64,000 bases of DNA from positions 1,135,578 through 1,199,577 of the forward strand of contig JALMQS010000069.1 in assembly GCA_024734495.1 (NCBI GenBank), in the 5' to 3' direction. The notes under the pieces were generated by a model. The model made no database searches. It was not told where the DNA came from and was given only the letters and a program-made list of their open reading frames with translations. The DNA comes from Forficula auricularia. Its lineage: Eukaryota > Arthropoda > Insecta > Dermaptera > Forficulidae. Position 1 is the first letter of the stretch; each line of letters begins with the position of its first letter. The translations under genes were made by a program, and so were the position numbers. This document shows, one piece after another, positions 33,801 through 48,800 of the stretch.

Positions 33801-36800
33801 AACACCAAAAACAGTTTTTGTAAAAAGACCAAGTTCGAGTAATTACCGTTTACCTGAAAAGAAGTAGTGAGATCTAATGTACTACAAAGTTTAACCTTAC
33901 AAATAGATAATAGGTGAGTAAAATAGTACTTTCAATTAAAAAGCATTCAATTTTCGTCTCGATCTAGTGATTCTACATTTTTAATTGAAATTATTTTCCT
34001 GAACTTGGTTGTTAAACGCATTCTAAATTATTTGATAAAATTTTAAAGTAACAAAAAAAAAGATAAAACTTACGGATTCTGTTTTTGTTCTAAGCTCTTC
34101 CAACAGTTTTTGTTGATTCACAGGGAGAGATCGAGATTTTAACTCTTCTATCATTTGTGTTAATGTTTTAATAAGTTCGGCCCGTCGTTGACGTGCTAAT
34201 ACACTTAGCCCGGTAGTCAGAATACCGACGTCGATTCGTCCTGAAAGAGGATCCGTAGCAGATTGTTTCAAAGCTTCTCGGTGGAGCCTGCAAAAAAGAA
34301 GACAACAATTAGAGGAGCCAAACGTCCCTCGAAGTAGCAAAATTTAGGCCAAAGCCATATCAAAGGAAGCTTCAAGCTTGAATGAAATTAAGAACTTAAA
34401 ATTATAATATAATATTTCAAAAATAATTTCTAATGTATTCATTTTTTTATTAAAATGAATAGCTTTAAAATAATATATAACTTTTTGTGAGATACTCGAG
34501 CAATACTTAGTAAATAAAGTAGGTACTAATTAGGGCTTCATTTTGTTAAAATAATGTTAAGTTCTTAATTTCATTAGATAGGGTGTAGAAAATCGTCAAC
34601 TCATAAACTGGATCCATCCATAAATCCATAAGGACTAAATAAAAAAAATCGCATTTTTGGGCTCTGTTCGATACCCAGAGTTATTCTTGGCAAAATTATC
34701 AGTTCCTAAAATTCCACTTAATTGAATACTACAATTTTTGTTTTTGATTGGGACCAAGGCGTCCATATTTTTTACTTTATGCCCTTTAAAGTTGACTATG
34801 GCTTGAAAACATTGACTTTTTTTCTAATTATCGAACCGCAATTCCAAACATACTTACCGGGTTGTTGGTTTATTCTTTCAGGATATATATTATGTATCAT
34901 ATACGTGCACAATACGTACATGTGGCTGGTTTCAAGCCAACGGTACACAAGTTTGGCAATTGGGTTCATTTCCAAAAAGAAATCCAATATACAGGGTGTT
35001 TCAGGAGGAATAGTAAATATTTTAGGAGGTGGTTGTATAGACGAATTGTAATAAAAAATGACATATAACATGTGTCCAATTTTTATTGAGTACAGAGATA
35101 CAGCTGTTAGTAAGTGACTCAATATCGGCATTCTCAGCATGTGTAAATACGTGCGGCACATGTTTACACGCTACAGTACAGTAGGCTTGGCCAACAAATC
35201 ACCATGAAAACTTCAATGTAAACGAAAGCTCAACTTCACAAATTGAACATCAACTCTCTACTGTTGACATTCGATAAATACGCCTATAGCAACCTGTGTA
35301 CCAAGACACGAAACGAAAATGAATTGAACTCAGCTGTATCTCTGTACTCAATAACAATTGAACACATGTTATATGACGTTTTGTATTGCAATTCGTCTAT
35401 ACTACCACCTCCTAAAATATTTACTATTCCTCCTGAAACACCCTGTATTTAATCAAATGTTAAAGTCGATTTTGAAAGAAAAACACTCCAATAATTATGT
35501 TGCACTGATCATTTCTCATAACTAGTTCAAGTTTTAAATATTTGGTCAAATAATGATACAATAATTACTAAAAGGACAAGGTTTTTGTTTCTTTATTGAA
35601 ACTTAGTTTTTTAGCTTATAATTCACTTACTTTGTGTATGAGAAAGTAAATAAGAATTAAACCGACCAGAAACCATAGGTTATTTCATTGAGCTTCGTTA
35701 TGCTACGCTATGGATAAAGTAAAATGGTTGACAAACGCTTTCCTAGACTATTAATTATAATTTTTTATTATATTTTTTGAATAGCAAGAAAATGGTTTGA
35801 TTCTTACCTATAGGCCTCCTCAACATCGAACGTTTCCACAGTTGGATTTAATCGCATTCTGGCATGTGCTTCACTCAATCTTATCAGGGATTCCAGTTGA
35901 CGTGGGTAAGCCGAAACTTGTCCATGGCCAGCTCCTTGTTGTCGCATTTGTACATATTTCTGAACAAGCATGGTGCCAGCACTTCGTGAAAGGCGTGGTT
36001 GAACATGCTCTTTAGCATAGGCGATATAATCTCGAAGCAATTTCATATCCTAAAAAAATAATAAGAATTAAAATATTAAAATATATTTATACTACGAATA
36101 GAAAGAAATAAAAAAAATCATTTCCTAAGTTGTTGAGTCCAAGTGGCTCTAAAATGAAAATATGATGGACTAGGATGAGATGTGGAGGAATAATATGTAC
36201 GATAATTCGCTGGATTCAATTTTTTCACAATTCATTAGAGTGAATGGCCTTATTTACAAATGAATAGATATTCATAGAATTGAGCCTTCATGTTCAAGAG
36301 AAAAAAACAATTAAAATATTTATAAATTATAAAAAAACAAAGATAATGACCAAGTCCTCAAAACTTCTCTAACAAATAAAATTAAATATACCTATTATGG
36401 TTAGGGTGTCCCTTATATGGGCGAAAAAAATTTTTTTGCAGTTATCAAAACGCATACCCTCTAATTCTTTTTATTATACTAAGCCTTACTTAAATGTAAA
36501 ATTTTAACTTCCTAAGTTAATGTTAACCCGTGCCGACTTGGCCCAAAAGTTTATGTATATTGCCGTATTTTTAACACTTCTTAATATGTAGGCTAGGTCA
36601 TCGCAAATATGCATATCTTCGGTAAATATTGATTAAAAGATAAATTTAAGTAATGACTTTAATTATTAAAAAATAAAGTTACATATTTTTATTCAGGATA
36701 TTTTTTTTAAGGTCTCTTTTTTAGTCTGGATACATCTTAATATGTTCTTGCACACAGCGTAATAAGAACTGTTTTTGTTCTTCTTCTGCGGTAATAATAC

Positions 36801-39800
36801 CATGAAAGGCTTGCATTAGTAACAGCTCTTTCAGCTGTGTCATTTACTGATTTTAAGCTAATAACCTTCTTTTTAGATTCCTCAAAGGCTTCCCAAGAAG
36901 ATACGTTTTCTTGTAGGAAACTGATATCAACTTTTAATCGCGAAAACAAATTTTTGCTCTTGGTGGAGAAAAAACAATTAAAATATTTATTAATGATAAA
37001 ATAACGAAGATAAAGGTCAAGCCCTCAAAACTTCTCTAACAAATAAAATTAAATATACCTATACTTATACATATAATGAAATAATTTATTGATTGTATTT
37101 AATTTTATTTATTTTCTTAGAAAGACGGACTGGTAAGCGAAATAAGTAGGTTATAATGAAAGGCAGTCCAAATTATTTAAATTTTTTATTCAAACACCGA
37201 CGTTTCGGAGACCTTTTCTCTCCTTCTTCAGGGTCTACAAAACAATCAACACATAACACAATAATGAGAAATCAAATAGAGGAGAAAGACATTTAACTTA
37301 CAATGAATAGTTATTGATGGGTGAGTATAACTCGGCTCCCATTTGTCTCTCTTTTCAGTGATAACAACAATATTACAATACTTTTCACCATTATATCACA
37401 AGTGTACTTAGTCAACTGATGAATCAGTTAGCATTCGTTACAGTTAATGATTAATTAATCCCCAACTTCAGCCTAGATGTGCGCCATAAATTATTTATTT
37501 ATACAATATAATACAAGAAGTGTGAACATTAAACAAATATAATATTGATATACAGTTTTTTTTATTTTTTTACATTAATTTTATATCACTTATAATATTA
37601 TCCCAGCATATATTCAAGTCCACTATATCTGTTCTGTAATTTACGGCGTGGAAAGATTTTTTTATTGTTATCATTTCTAAGATTATCTATTTGATTTCTC
37701 ATTATTGTGTCGATTGTTTTGTAGACCTTAAAGAAGGAGAGAAAGGTCTCGAACACGTCGGTAATTGAATAAAAAATTTAAATAATTTGGACTGCCTTTC
37801 ATTATAACCTACTTATATATTGATTGTATTTCGTATTAAATAAATAAAATTCTTTTATAAAAACTATCTGAAAACGTTTATTAGAAATACAAAAGTTTCG
37901 GAAGAAATATTCGCTTTTATCAATGGAAATTTTAACAAATAGTTAATTTTTATTATTATACTTACTATTGATATATCCACTTCATCTTCTTCTGTTTCAT
38001 CTGTTTTCTTTGTATAGTAAAGGGAGATTAAATGTCTCGCCAAACGACGGTCAAAAATTTCATTTTTGAGGGTCAAGCATTAAAAAGATTAGATCAAACC
38101 TAAAATGTAAATAATTTATTGAAAAAAAGATATAAAAAAATGATGCAGTTTTGGGTGTAATTATATTTCTATACAAAATACTATTAAAAAAAAATAATTA
38201 AATTCATCCCTAGGCAGGGATGGACAGTTCACTTTTGGTGGACTAGTTACTAGTTAGTTTTATTTTTGAGGTACTAGCTACTGTAATTATCATATTAGTT
38301 ACAAATGACTTTAAAAAATTCAATTTTTCTATTGTAAAATATGAGCCAGAAAATGTCCCCTTACTAGTTAGTTTTATTTTGAGGAACTAGCTACTGTAAT
38401 TATCATATTAGTTGAAAATTACTTTAAAAAAATTCAATTTTTTCTATTGTAAAATATGACCCAGAAAATGTCTCCCTAAAGTGACACATTTTGCTATGAT
38501 AAAATAGGAGGGCATTTTTAAAATTCGTCGTTGCTTCAATAGACAATATGGGAGGAGATATAGAAGATGTTTGAGTTAATTCTATTGCAATTTTTTCATT
38601 CAAGATACGAGGTCTTCTTCTTGCTTCTTTAAGTGCCATTATCAGGTCTCCCAGACGTTTTGGCTCCTCTACCACATATATCTGTGCTGAGTGTGTTTAG
38701 CTGTTTTACACAGATATACGGGACCTAGTTTTTAACGCCGGTTCCGAACGGCTAGTTTGCAGAAGTTGACTAGGCAAGTATACTCTTGGTAGGTTGCCAT
38801 TGCTTTCCAAGAGGAGGCGGCTGGAAATATCTGTCGAGACTCAGTCTCGAATCAGCATACTTCAGGCCAGCGGCCCGACACTCTGACCACTGACCCAGTC
38901 GCCTCTGTGGTCTGGCAAAACAAAAAAATTAAAGAACAGCTAACTTTATGGTTAGATTTGCTCGCAAAAAGGAACTGAGTAAAAGTAATGGTTCCATTCA
39001 TTTTGAGGAACTAGTTACAGTTACAAGTTAAAAAAGTAACAGGCTTAAGGATTGGGGCACCTACTTGTAGCTAATTACTTACTGGCCTGTCTCTAAGTGA
39101 TCTATGTATCTTATAAAAGAAAATTACCTTATGAACACTTTGTATTTAGAATCGAGAAATAAATATGAAATAAATCAAATAAACTTATAGGTATGGGATT
39201 TAAGAAAAAATAGGATTTATTCCTAAGTTGTTCCATTTTCTTACCTAGAAAGTAATGTGTGAGGCAACTGAATATTTTCAATGATGGTTTTATCTTTGTT
39301 CCACTGGGATCCACTTGGATTAGCCGCGGCCAAAATAGAAGTCCTAGCTGTAAGTTGGCAAACAATTCCAGCTTTGGCAATACTTAGGGTTTGCTGTTCC
39401 ATGACTTCGTGTAAAACACTTCGAGTTGAATCATCCATTTTGTCAAATTCATCAATACAACAGACACCGTTATCAGCCAGTACCAATGCTCCACTGAAAT
39501 CAACAAGTACTTTTATTAAAATAACTAGATAAGACAAATAAACTGTATAAAATCTTGATAAAATAGAAAAACGTAGCCCAAAACAAGGGACGAATTCCAT
39601 TACAAAGAGCATTTTGGACGATATATTGTCTAGAAAAAGCTTTAATTAACAATAACATTTTTCGAGATGAATAATTAATAATATTTTTGAATAAATTATT
39701 CTAAGCCATTAGAAGCTATTTTTGTAGAAGTTGAAGCCTGTTTTTATTTGATTTTTTTATCAAAATCATTTAAGTCGAGAAATTTTGAAAAAAACTACTC

Positions 39801-42800
39801 TCTTCTACTTGGAAATGAAAGTGGAAGTAGGTGTATACGATATTAGATCGCGGTTCACCCCTCGTGGATGGCAATAACATTTTCCGAGATGAATAATTAA
39901 TAATATTTTTGAACAAATTATTCTAAGCCATTAGAAGCTATTTGTGTAGAACTTGAAGCCTGTTTTTATTTGATTTTTCTTTCATCAATATCATTTAAGC
40001 CGAGAAATTTTGAAAAAAACTAATTTCCATCCATGAGGGGTTGAACCGCGACCTAATATCGTGTACACCTACTTCCACTACCACTTTCATTTCCAAGTAG
40101 AAGACAATAGATGAAGGGACATTATCTAATGAATTCCAAAATAATTCTACATAATTCCAAAGACGTGTACACATAATTCCAATCGCGGTTCCCATCTCGG
40201 CCATCCATAAAATAAGTCACGATAAATTACGACATTTTATACCGCTCCTGGCCCTTGTTATAGTTGGTCACATTTTTGTAGACCTCCCTACCTATAATTG
40301 ATGGTGATGATACCTCCTCAGTCCATTCTCTCCTTTTTAAAATGAAAAAAATGAATGATAATTTCTATAAATTTCAGTAATACAAGTATATTCATAGTAA
40401 TTTTATTTATTTAAAAGAAATTAAATTTTTGCGAGTACAAAATTAGAATTTTTTAAAACTAATAAATCAATTTTAAAAAACATTAGGGTTCAAATTAGCC
40501 TAACTATTACTTTATTTCACGTCGTAAAAGTAAATAAGCTGACGTGTTCTGATGTGGCCATCCACTTGACTTTACCATACAACCTGGCCCCTCACTTATA
40601 TTTAATATTTAATAAAATTATTTATAATCATGTAGAGGAGGGGGGTTAGTTTTTGCATTTTTAGACTCCTGGGGTCCCACTGATTATGTATACAAAATTT
40701 GGTTGAGTTTGGTAAATGTGGGAGGGGCTACTAGTTGGTGGTTGGCCCCTCCTTCCATTCGATGCTCAGTCGAGATCGAATTGCTTCACTTATAGCATGA
40801 CTGAAATATTATCAGTCATGCAAAAGTGTCGCAACGATCTGACTGAGCCATCTAGCGGCCGTGTCTAAAGGCTCGTAGCCAAAGCAACAGCGAGCCGCTA
40901 CAGCTTCCTTTACTGGGTGAATTCCTCTTTTTGTTTAATTTATAAATTTTGGACAGTCATCTCTCCTTCACAAACGTCAGTTTATATAAATATTCAATGA
41001 AATTAAAAAAAGGAAATGACCATGAGTAGATAAGTTTTAATTTACAAGAAATAAAATATTAATTTAGTTAAATACCTATGAAGTACATGATGTTTGGTGT
41101 CTGGATCTTTTGAAAGATAGGCCGTAAGACCAACAGCTGATGAGCCTTTTCCAGAAGTATATTGGCTTCTGGGTAAAAGATGATAAACATATTGCAGCAA
41201 TTGAGATTTACTTGTACCGGGATCTCCACAAAGCAACATATTCAGTTCAGCTCTAAAAGAAAATAGATTGATATTAAGAATACATATTTCTAATATTTTA
41301 TTTTGTATTGGAATACATTTTTTTTATTACCTTGATTGCCCCCTTCCATATTTACTAAAATCTTTTCTAGCACCGCCAAAGAGCAAAAGAAGAATTCCTT
41401 TCTTGACATCTTCGTTTTCATAAATCGAAGGTGCAATGGCTCTAGCTAATTGTTCATAAATATCTGGAATTTTGCTTAAATTCTGTATTTGTTCGATTCT
41501 TCCAGCTGGATAAAGATGTTCTTGCCTGAAAATATAGATTTCTATTTTAAATAAATTTCAAAAAAGAAAAAATAAGTTGCTTTATGTAATGAATATAAAG
41601 CATCACTGTTAATATAATATATATTATATACATATAATGAAATTGAAACTATTGGACCGGAGGCAGGATTTTTTCCTGAGTCTGGTGGGGAGAGTAAACA
41701 CTGATGATTTAAAAATTTTATTTTCAAATTAGGTGGATTTTTGTCCCTACAGATAACAGTAAACTCTAGTTTTTTAGTAAAAATATATACTGCTGAATAC
41801 CTTTATGACAACTAGAATTTACTGATGTTTGTTCAGTTTTACTTAGGGAAAGTAGTGTAGGTTTTAGGTGAAACATGATATTAATTAATAAAGTAAAGGG
41901 TGTGTAGTTTCATAGTGAATGAGATAAAAGTCAAAGAGGTTTATACAAACTCAATATATTTCCGGATTATTAGTCCGAAATATATTGAGTTTGTATAAAC
42001 CTGTTTGAGTTTTATTTCATTCACTATGAAACTACACACTCTACTAGTTTATTAATTAGTTTTTAACTTGTAAACTCCTGATGATGGACTAATAATCCGA
42101 AATATATTGAGTTTGTATAAACCTCTTGAGTTTTATTTGATTCACTGTGAAAATATACACCCTTTACTTTATTAATTTTGTTCAGTTTGGTTGAAAGGTC
42201 TAGAATCTTCATTTTTGACCTTCCACCTCATTTTGTGTTTATTTTCAAAAATTTTTAAACGAAAATGTCAAAAATTACACCCTCTACAACCTTTCTTCTA
42301 AATTTTGATATTTTCGTTTAAAAACTTTTTGAAAATAAACACACGAACTGAGGCGGAAGGTCAAAAATGAAGATTCCAGACCTTTGAACCAACCTCAACC
42401 AGCATTAGTAAACTCTAGTTGCCATAAAGTTATTCAGCGAAACGCGTTTTTACTGCAACATATATACAAATACAAAGCTAAAATACATAGATATTTAGGG
42501 CTCCTACTGTAAATAAAAATTATTCAAAAGAATTTTTGTGTTGATTTGTATCCTTTTACCGACAATTGCGGATTATCAGCGTAATTCGCTTATCCGAAGA
42601 TAATCGAGAGTTTATTGTATTAGAGTTGCTTAACAATTAATTAAAGAAAAATAAGGTGCTTGGTAGGTTTATTCAATAAGAAAAATCTAGGGAATAAATA
42701 GCCCTGAAGAATTTTCTTTTTCAATGTTTTTTCATTATAAATGAACACAATGGAATATATGATGTTGGTTTATTCTATAATGATATGAATTATTATCTTT

Positions 42801-45800
42801 TAAAACATTTATTTATTACTTATACTATTTAAGTAACCTAAAGCAATAGTTTTTTAGTAGCTACTATAATTTTGTATAAGTGGTTTTTATATATAGGAAT
42901 AAGCCCCCGTAGTATACTGTTGTTAAGCAACTCGAATATTGTAATTGTTTAGGCTGTTGTAGTTCAAAAATTAAAGGACTTATCGATGCTTTTTTTGGCT
43001 TTTTCGGATTCAACCATTAGCCATTTTACGATACTATATATTTTAATCGTATGTTTCCTATATTTGATTCAATCGCGAATCAAATGCAGGTGATTTTTGT
43101 CAAATATTAAATGAAAATAATATCTGAACTTATATATTTCTAACTTGAAATAATGAAGTTAAATAAATTTATAATTTTCTCATTAATATATCAAAGAATA
43201 ATTAACATATTAACGAGAATTGTTTTGATCACGCTTTTTGAACAAGATATATATCGCGAGACTACTGCGGTTGAAGCTATTGGAGTCTGCTGAGTCTTAA
43301 GTCTGGACCAAGAGAGAAAAAGATATGATCCATTTAGCTATAATCCAACGTCATTTTGCGTTTAGCCCGCATGACACTTGGGTGGATCATCCAAGTGTCA
43401 TGCGGATTAAACGCAAAATGACGTTGGATTATATATAGCTAAATGGATCATATCTTTTTCTCTCTTGGTCCAAGACTTGGTCTAAGACTCAGCAGACTCC
43501 AATAGCTTCAACCGCAGTAGTCTCGCGATATATATCTTGTTCAAAAAGCGTGATCAAAACAATTCTCGTTAATATGTTAATTATTCTTTGATATATTAAT
43601 GAGAAAATTATAAATCTATATATTTTAGATTATTCTCAAATATGTAGGGATCAGATTAAAGTCGGATTGCCGAGAGTCCGAGAGTATTAAAAATCTTATT
43701 TACTGTTTAACGTTGCTTAAACAGTAAATAGGATTTTTAATAATGGGTCAATTTCCTAATAATTCACATTTATTATAGACTAAGCTAACATCAGCTATCA
43801 AATTTATTATTTTCAATTATATATATTAAAAAAAATCATCTTCTAAGTCTCCTTTATTTTTTAAGAAAGATTTTTCTCAATGGATAACCCTTCCATTATA
43901 TTCTTCTGTTTTCTATTCGGTTGAATCGGACACTAAATATTATTATTAAGTGCAATCGCTCTAAAGTAAGAATGGTTCAAGATTTTTTTAAATAAAAATA
44001 CTAACAGAGTATACAATTAGTTTAGATAAAAATTTGATTACCCATCTGAATCCTGAAGGAATAAACGAGTATCGTCAATTCTCCTGAAATGCACAGCATC
44101 CACATGGGTTGTAAATACAGCCCGAATATTTCTTTGACGCGGATTCACTTGTTTCGAAGTGGCTCTAAAAATTCCTGTAACAGAAACTCGATCTCCTGCT
44201 TTGATTAGATCTACCAGATCGTTATGGGCAAACACTTTAATGATTGGCGGAGTTTCTCCCGCAGGTGAGTCCTCTGGCGACTCTTGCAGTTTGATCAGTT
44301 GTTTATCGGTGAATTGGGAACGATTATGAATCAAGGAAAAGCAATGTTTGGATTGACAGTGAGTGCAGACGATCGGTTCGCTAACGAAACCGCGTTCTAC
44401 CTCGCTAGTGCAAGTGTAGTCGCACACTTGACATTCAAAAAGACCTTCTCGTAATTCAGGTATAATACCCGAAGTTCTTGTCACCATTCCACTGATCGTG
44501 ATTAATTGATCAATATCTGAAAATATGAAGAAAAAAATTAAAATATATTCTTAGTAAAAAGGTGGTACCCAAAAAGGCACGAATTACCATGGGAAATTGT
44601 CATCCTATACATTTTAATGAAATTTATTATAGGAGATCAATAAAAAAATAAGACCAATGTAATATTTTTTATTTAGACTTATGTTTAGTACCCTAAACGG
44701 TATCTTCCATTTTGGCCTTGTTTTTATCATTCTTATATATCAGTGGTTGCCAAACTTTGAGTCGCGAGCGGATATTAGGTGGGCCCTGAAACTGATAGGA
44801 CGATAGTGCCAAGACATCGGCCGGCAGCTTTATTGACAAATTCCGGATACTTTTTGATCAGAGTAGTATATGGTTATTGTATAAGGTGGGTCGCGAACTA
44901 TTGAAATTTGTTTTAGATGGGTCGTGGTCCAGACAGCTTTGTGAACCACTGTTATATATAATCCGCCTAAGGCTTCCGTGAAATACATTCTCAGCTAAAG
45001 TATCTGAACATTAGTGGGAAGCAAGAAAGGCACTTTCACATATTATAACTTTCTCCAGCCTTGATTTTTAGTCAAATACTCTAAAATCGAGATTTCAAAA
45101 TTATTAGCTCAACTCTTTCTATTGGTAAAACAAACAACACTTTTTTAGATTCTGAAAAAAAATTATAACTTCGACAAGATTTCAAATATTTTCACATAGA
45201 AACTCCAGTTTTTATGTTATTAAAATAAAAATTTCCTTTAAATTTTTATTTATGCTAATTATTATTTTAATTAATACAATTAAAAGTAGCTGAAAATTGT
45301 GATGGTGCAAGGTAATAGGGCTTTGATCTTAACCGACCAGATTTTTCAGGAAGGGCAAATATGTGAAATTGAATATATATAAATCGATGAAACGCGACCT
45401 AAAATCGTGTACACCTACTTCCACTTTCATTTCCAAGTAAAAGACAATAGATTATCTAATGAATTCCAAAATAATTCCAAAGACGGTGTACACCTAATTC
45501 CAATCGCGGTTCACCCCTCGATATAAATAATATATCGTAGAGTGTAAACCTGCTAAATCCATTTTTATCATAATGACATATTAGCTAATACCGTTCGAAA
45601 GACAAAGATATGCAGTATGGTCCAAGTAAAACTGCTACTTAAAATTACGATCATAAGTTGTAGAAAAAAATATGAAAAATAGTTTCTTTTCATAACAACA
45701 ATATTAAATTTTGTTTGTTTTTCTCTGCCCTGTAAAATTTCCTTGATGTGAGTTAGCAGGTTTACACTCTAAGGCGACGATATATAAATATTCAAAAATT

Positions 45801-48800
45801 CATAACTCAGTCAATTTATGGAATTATTGGACGAGACAAAAAGCGTTTTGTTCAGTTGATTCTCTAGAAACAAGAGATACCATTAGCTCGATTTTGACCA
45901 GGATGAAGATAAGGGCCCTTTTCCCTTGCATCATCACAATTTGTCATGAAGAATTTAGGACGTTCTCTTGGGACCGATTACGAGCATATCACAAACTCAA
46001 TTCTGATAAAAATATGAGAATGGTAATATAAATAAATAAATTACCTTCGGGATCTAGACATCGCATATTTTTTGTTTTAGACGCATTAAATGGACGAACT
46101 TGAATTTGATGGTTTAGTGTAGCTGCTGGATAACATTCAAAAAAGGTTTCATTCACTGCCATATCAAAAGTAGGAATGACTTCCTGAGGGTATCGCACCA
46201 ATTGATTATAAAGAGTAACATCAAAAGATTGAAGATGAGCGGAATTCAGGTTTAAAAATGGTTCTTCGAGATTATGTATCTGATGTAGAAAAAATGTATC
46301 TTAATAATTTGAAATTATAAAATTAATGTGAAAGATTAATATTTACCTGCTCAAGTTTTTGCATATATAAAGGTTTAGTTGTATCCAAATTAGGAAATCG
46401 TTCATCAACTTCTGGATTTTCCTCTAAAAACATTTTTAAAAATCTCTTAAATGTCGCTTTGCATTCATTAATGACAACATCGGTTCCATAAATGACGAAT
46501 TGGGGAGGAACGGTTTCATTTGAGTTCTCGGTTTGCTAAAAAATAAATAAATAAATAAAACAATTTTACAAGGACATTATATAGATATAATGTTGGTTCT
46601 TAAATTGTGTTTCGTTGACTTTCAGGGATCGGGGTTTCGAAGGGCCGATTTTTGAAAACGATTCAATTATATTACTTAACAAACATTCAAATTTATTGTT
46701 AAAGGTATATTAAACTTTAAATGAAATGTGGTAATTTGTAAATTATTAATTAAAATGTTATATTTTTAAGAAATTTTCAAGAAAAATCAGAAATGGGGTC
46801 CTCTGTTTCAAATAAATATATACTATATACCGAGGGCATTTTAGAGAAAACGCGAGACCTAGGACAACTAATATTTTTAGGGCTTTTAAAATGTATTTTG
46901 ATGAATTTTAATTTCTTTATGGTAGATCAGTAAAAATGCAGACAATATTCCACCAACATTTCGGATTCTAAACTATATACTTCCCATATTTGTTTTTTTT
47001 AGTAACACCCTAGTTATGCCTGGCAACTATCCAGTTGCCGATATCACATCCTACCTCTATAAATTCATTAGATTAATTATATCTGGCAACCCTTCAGGTG
47101 CCAATACTAAACTTCACCTTTGTATTATAATAATGTTTAGAATAATAAGAATTGTAAAATGCAAGTCGTTATCTCAAGACAAAGATGACTCTTGCCACCC
47201 TTACCTCAATTGGCCACCCGTACCTCAATTTGCTACCCTTGCCTCATTTTGCCACCCTTGCCTCCAATTTGCCACCCTTGCCTCAATTTGCCGCCTTTGC
47301 CTCAATTTGCCGCCTTTGCCTCATTTTGCCACCCTTGCCTCAATTTGCCACCCTTGCCTCAATTTGCCGCCTTTGCCTCAATTTGCCGCCTTTGCCTCAT
47401 CCAGACAAATGCTACGACCTAGCTGCACCCGGATTGGCCATATTAAGAGATGCGCTGATTGGCTGTTTCAAGGACCTATCATCGGCAGCTCCAGATGTCG
47501 GCTCAAGGCGCCTATAAAGGTCGTCTCCCAAATTGAAGAGAGCAATTACTATCAATTACACTTACTTACTATTACCCATCCGAACGTATGAACAGTGTGC
47601 CTTGTGCTAGTGAGAGAACTGATCTATTATTATTTAAAGTTTCAGTACCTTCACTAACTCCTGTATTTATATTCACCTTTTAATAAATCGTGTTCCATCT
47701 TAAAACTTTGTTTTATTTGGAAATCAACACAAACCATCCAATAACGCCATTACATTGGCGCAGTCGGTAGGATCAAACCACCAAATAACATAGTTGGCGC
47801 AGTCGGATAGGAGCTCAGGACACTAGTACACGGTTATTGGTGGCGATTATTTAAATCTTTGCCCTGAGTAGTGTGGAAAACTTCCATTTATCTCTCGACC
47901 ACCTTCATTGACGGGTCCCCAGTGTAAACCTAACAGAAGTCACTCGAGGAAAAATAAATCCACACCGAGACCTAACGCGACTCCCAGCGAAGCCACGACG
48001 AAACAGGACACGACTCCAGCGGACGCAATTGCCACTGCCTTAACGAGGAGCGGACGAGCCAGCCGGAGAAATCAAGAAATTCTAGAATCTCAGGATTCGA
48101 AGGGCGCAGTCAACACTGAGTGAGTACGAATACAGGCACTGTTTTCACACAACCCACCCACCTCCCCTAGATTAAACAAAAAAAAAATTTTTTTTTCTCT
48201 CAATCTTGCAAAATTAATCATCATGAACATAAGCCACGCACTTGAATGCATTCCACGTTTTTGGCGGAGATTCCCAAGAACTGGAAAGATTCATTTCCCT
48301 GGCCGAAACGGTAAAAACCACCATCCCAGATGATCGAGGTTCCCCTCTTTTTCTTATACGTTAGAAATAAAAATAAAAAGGAGAAGCAGCCACACATCTA
48401 GCAAATATGCATTGCGAGGATTGGCCCTCTCTTAAAAAATAATTTGAGGCTTATATTTTAAAGAAAAAAAAAGATGAAGTTACTCTTGGGCGAGGAACTT
48501 TTCAAATTAGAATATAGTTGAAATTAAAAATCCTTGAACAAATATAACGAAATATTAGACCTCAAATTAATAAATTTGCAAGCCGAATAGACTCCTCAAG
48601 TGAATCCCAAATAGGCAAAAAATACTTCAGCAAAAAAAAACGTTTCGATAGAGATTCCACCGAGGTTTTCACCTTCGGGTCCCTCCCAGAACCCGAAAGG
48701 TCGCAAGTCCTGGCACAAAATTTTAATCACATTAGCGAAATATACCAATATTTGGCTAATAGAACAAATTATATTTTTAGAGAGAACCAACCAGGAAATT

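Larger units (their letters stand above)
30962..34073. other. MCM4 intron 11: repeat family, LINE and one hairpin arm
   Basis: It contains a copy of the AAATTTTGTATACATAATC family at 31038-31500, the LINE at 31628-32692, and at 32930-33430 a one-armed copy of the hairpin sequence found at 43160-43622 (CGAGAATTGTTTTTGATCGC, AGCCCGCATGACGC). Confidence 0.6.

Noticed and set aside
34722..35161. Frames of 109 and 121 codons
   Set aside because: They span the CAGGGTGTTTC foldback MITE in MCM4 intron 10 and run in opposite directions.
41941..42003. Palindrome around TTCCGGATTATTAGTCCGAAA as an independent ribozyme copy
   Set aside because: It has the GAAA side but not the CTGANGA side; treated as a decayed half of the 42078 motif.
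47016..47591. 191-codon open frame (and its relative at 53931-54611) as a protein gene
   Set aside because: It lies within LTRs and is kept open by the 19-bp minisatellite; no family features.
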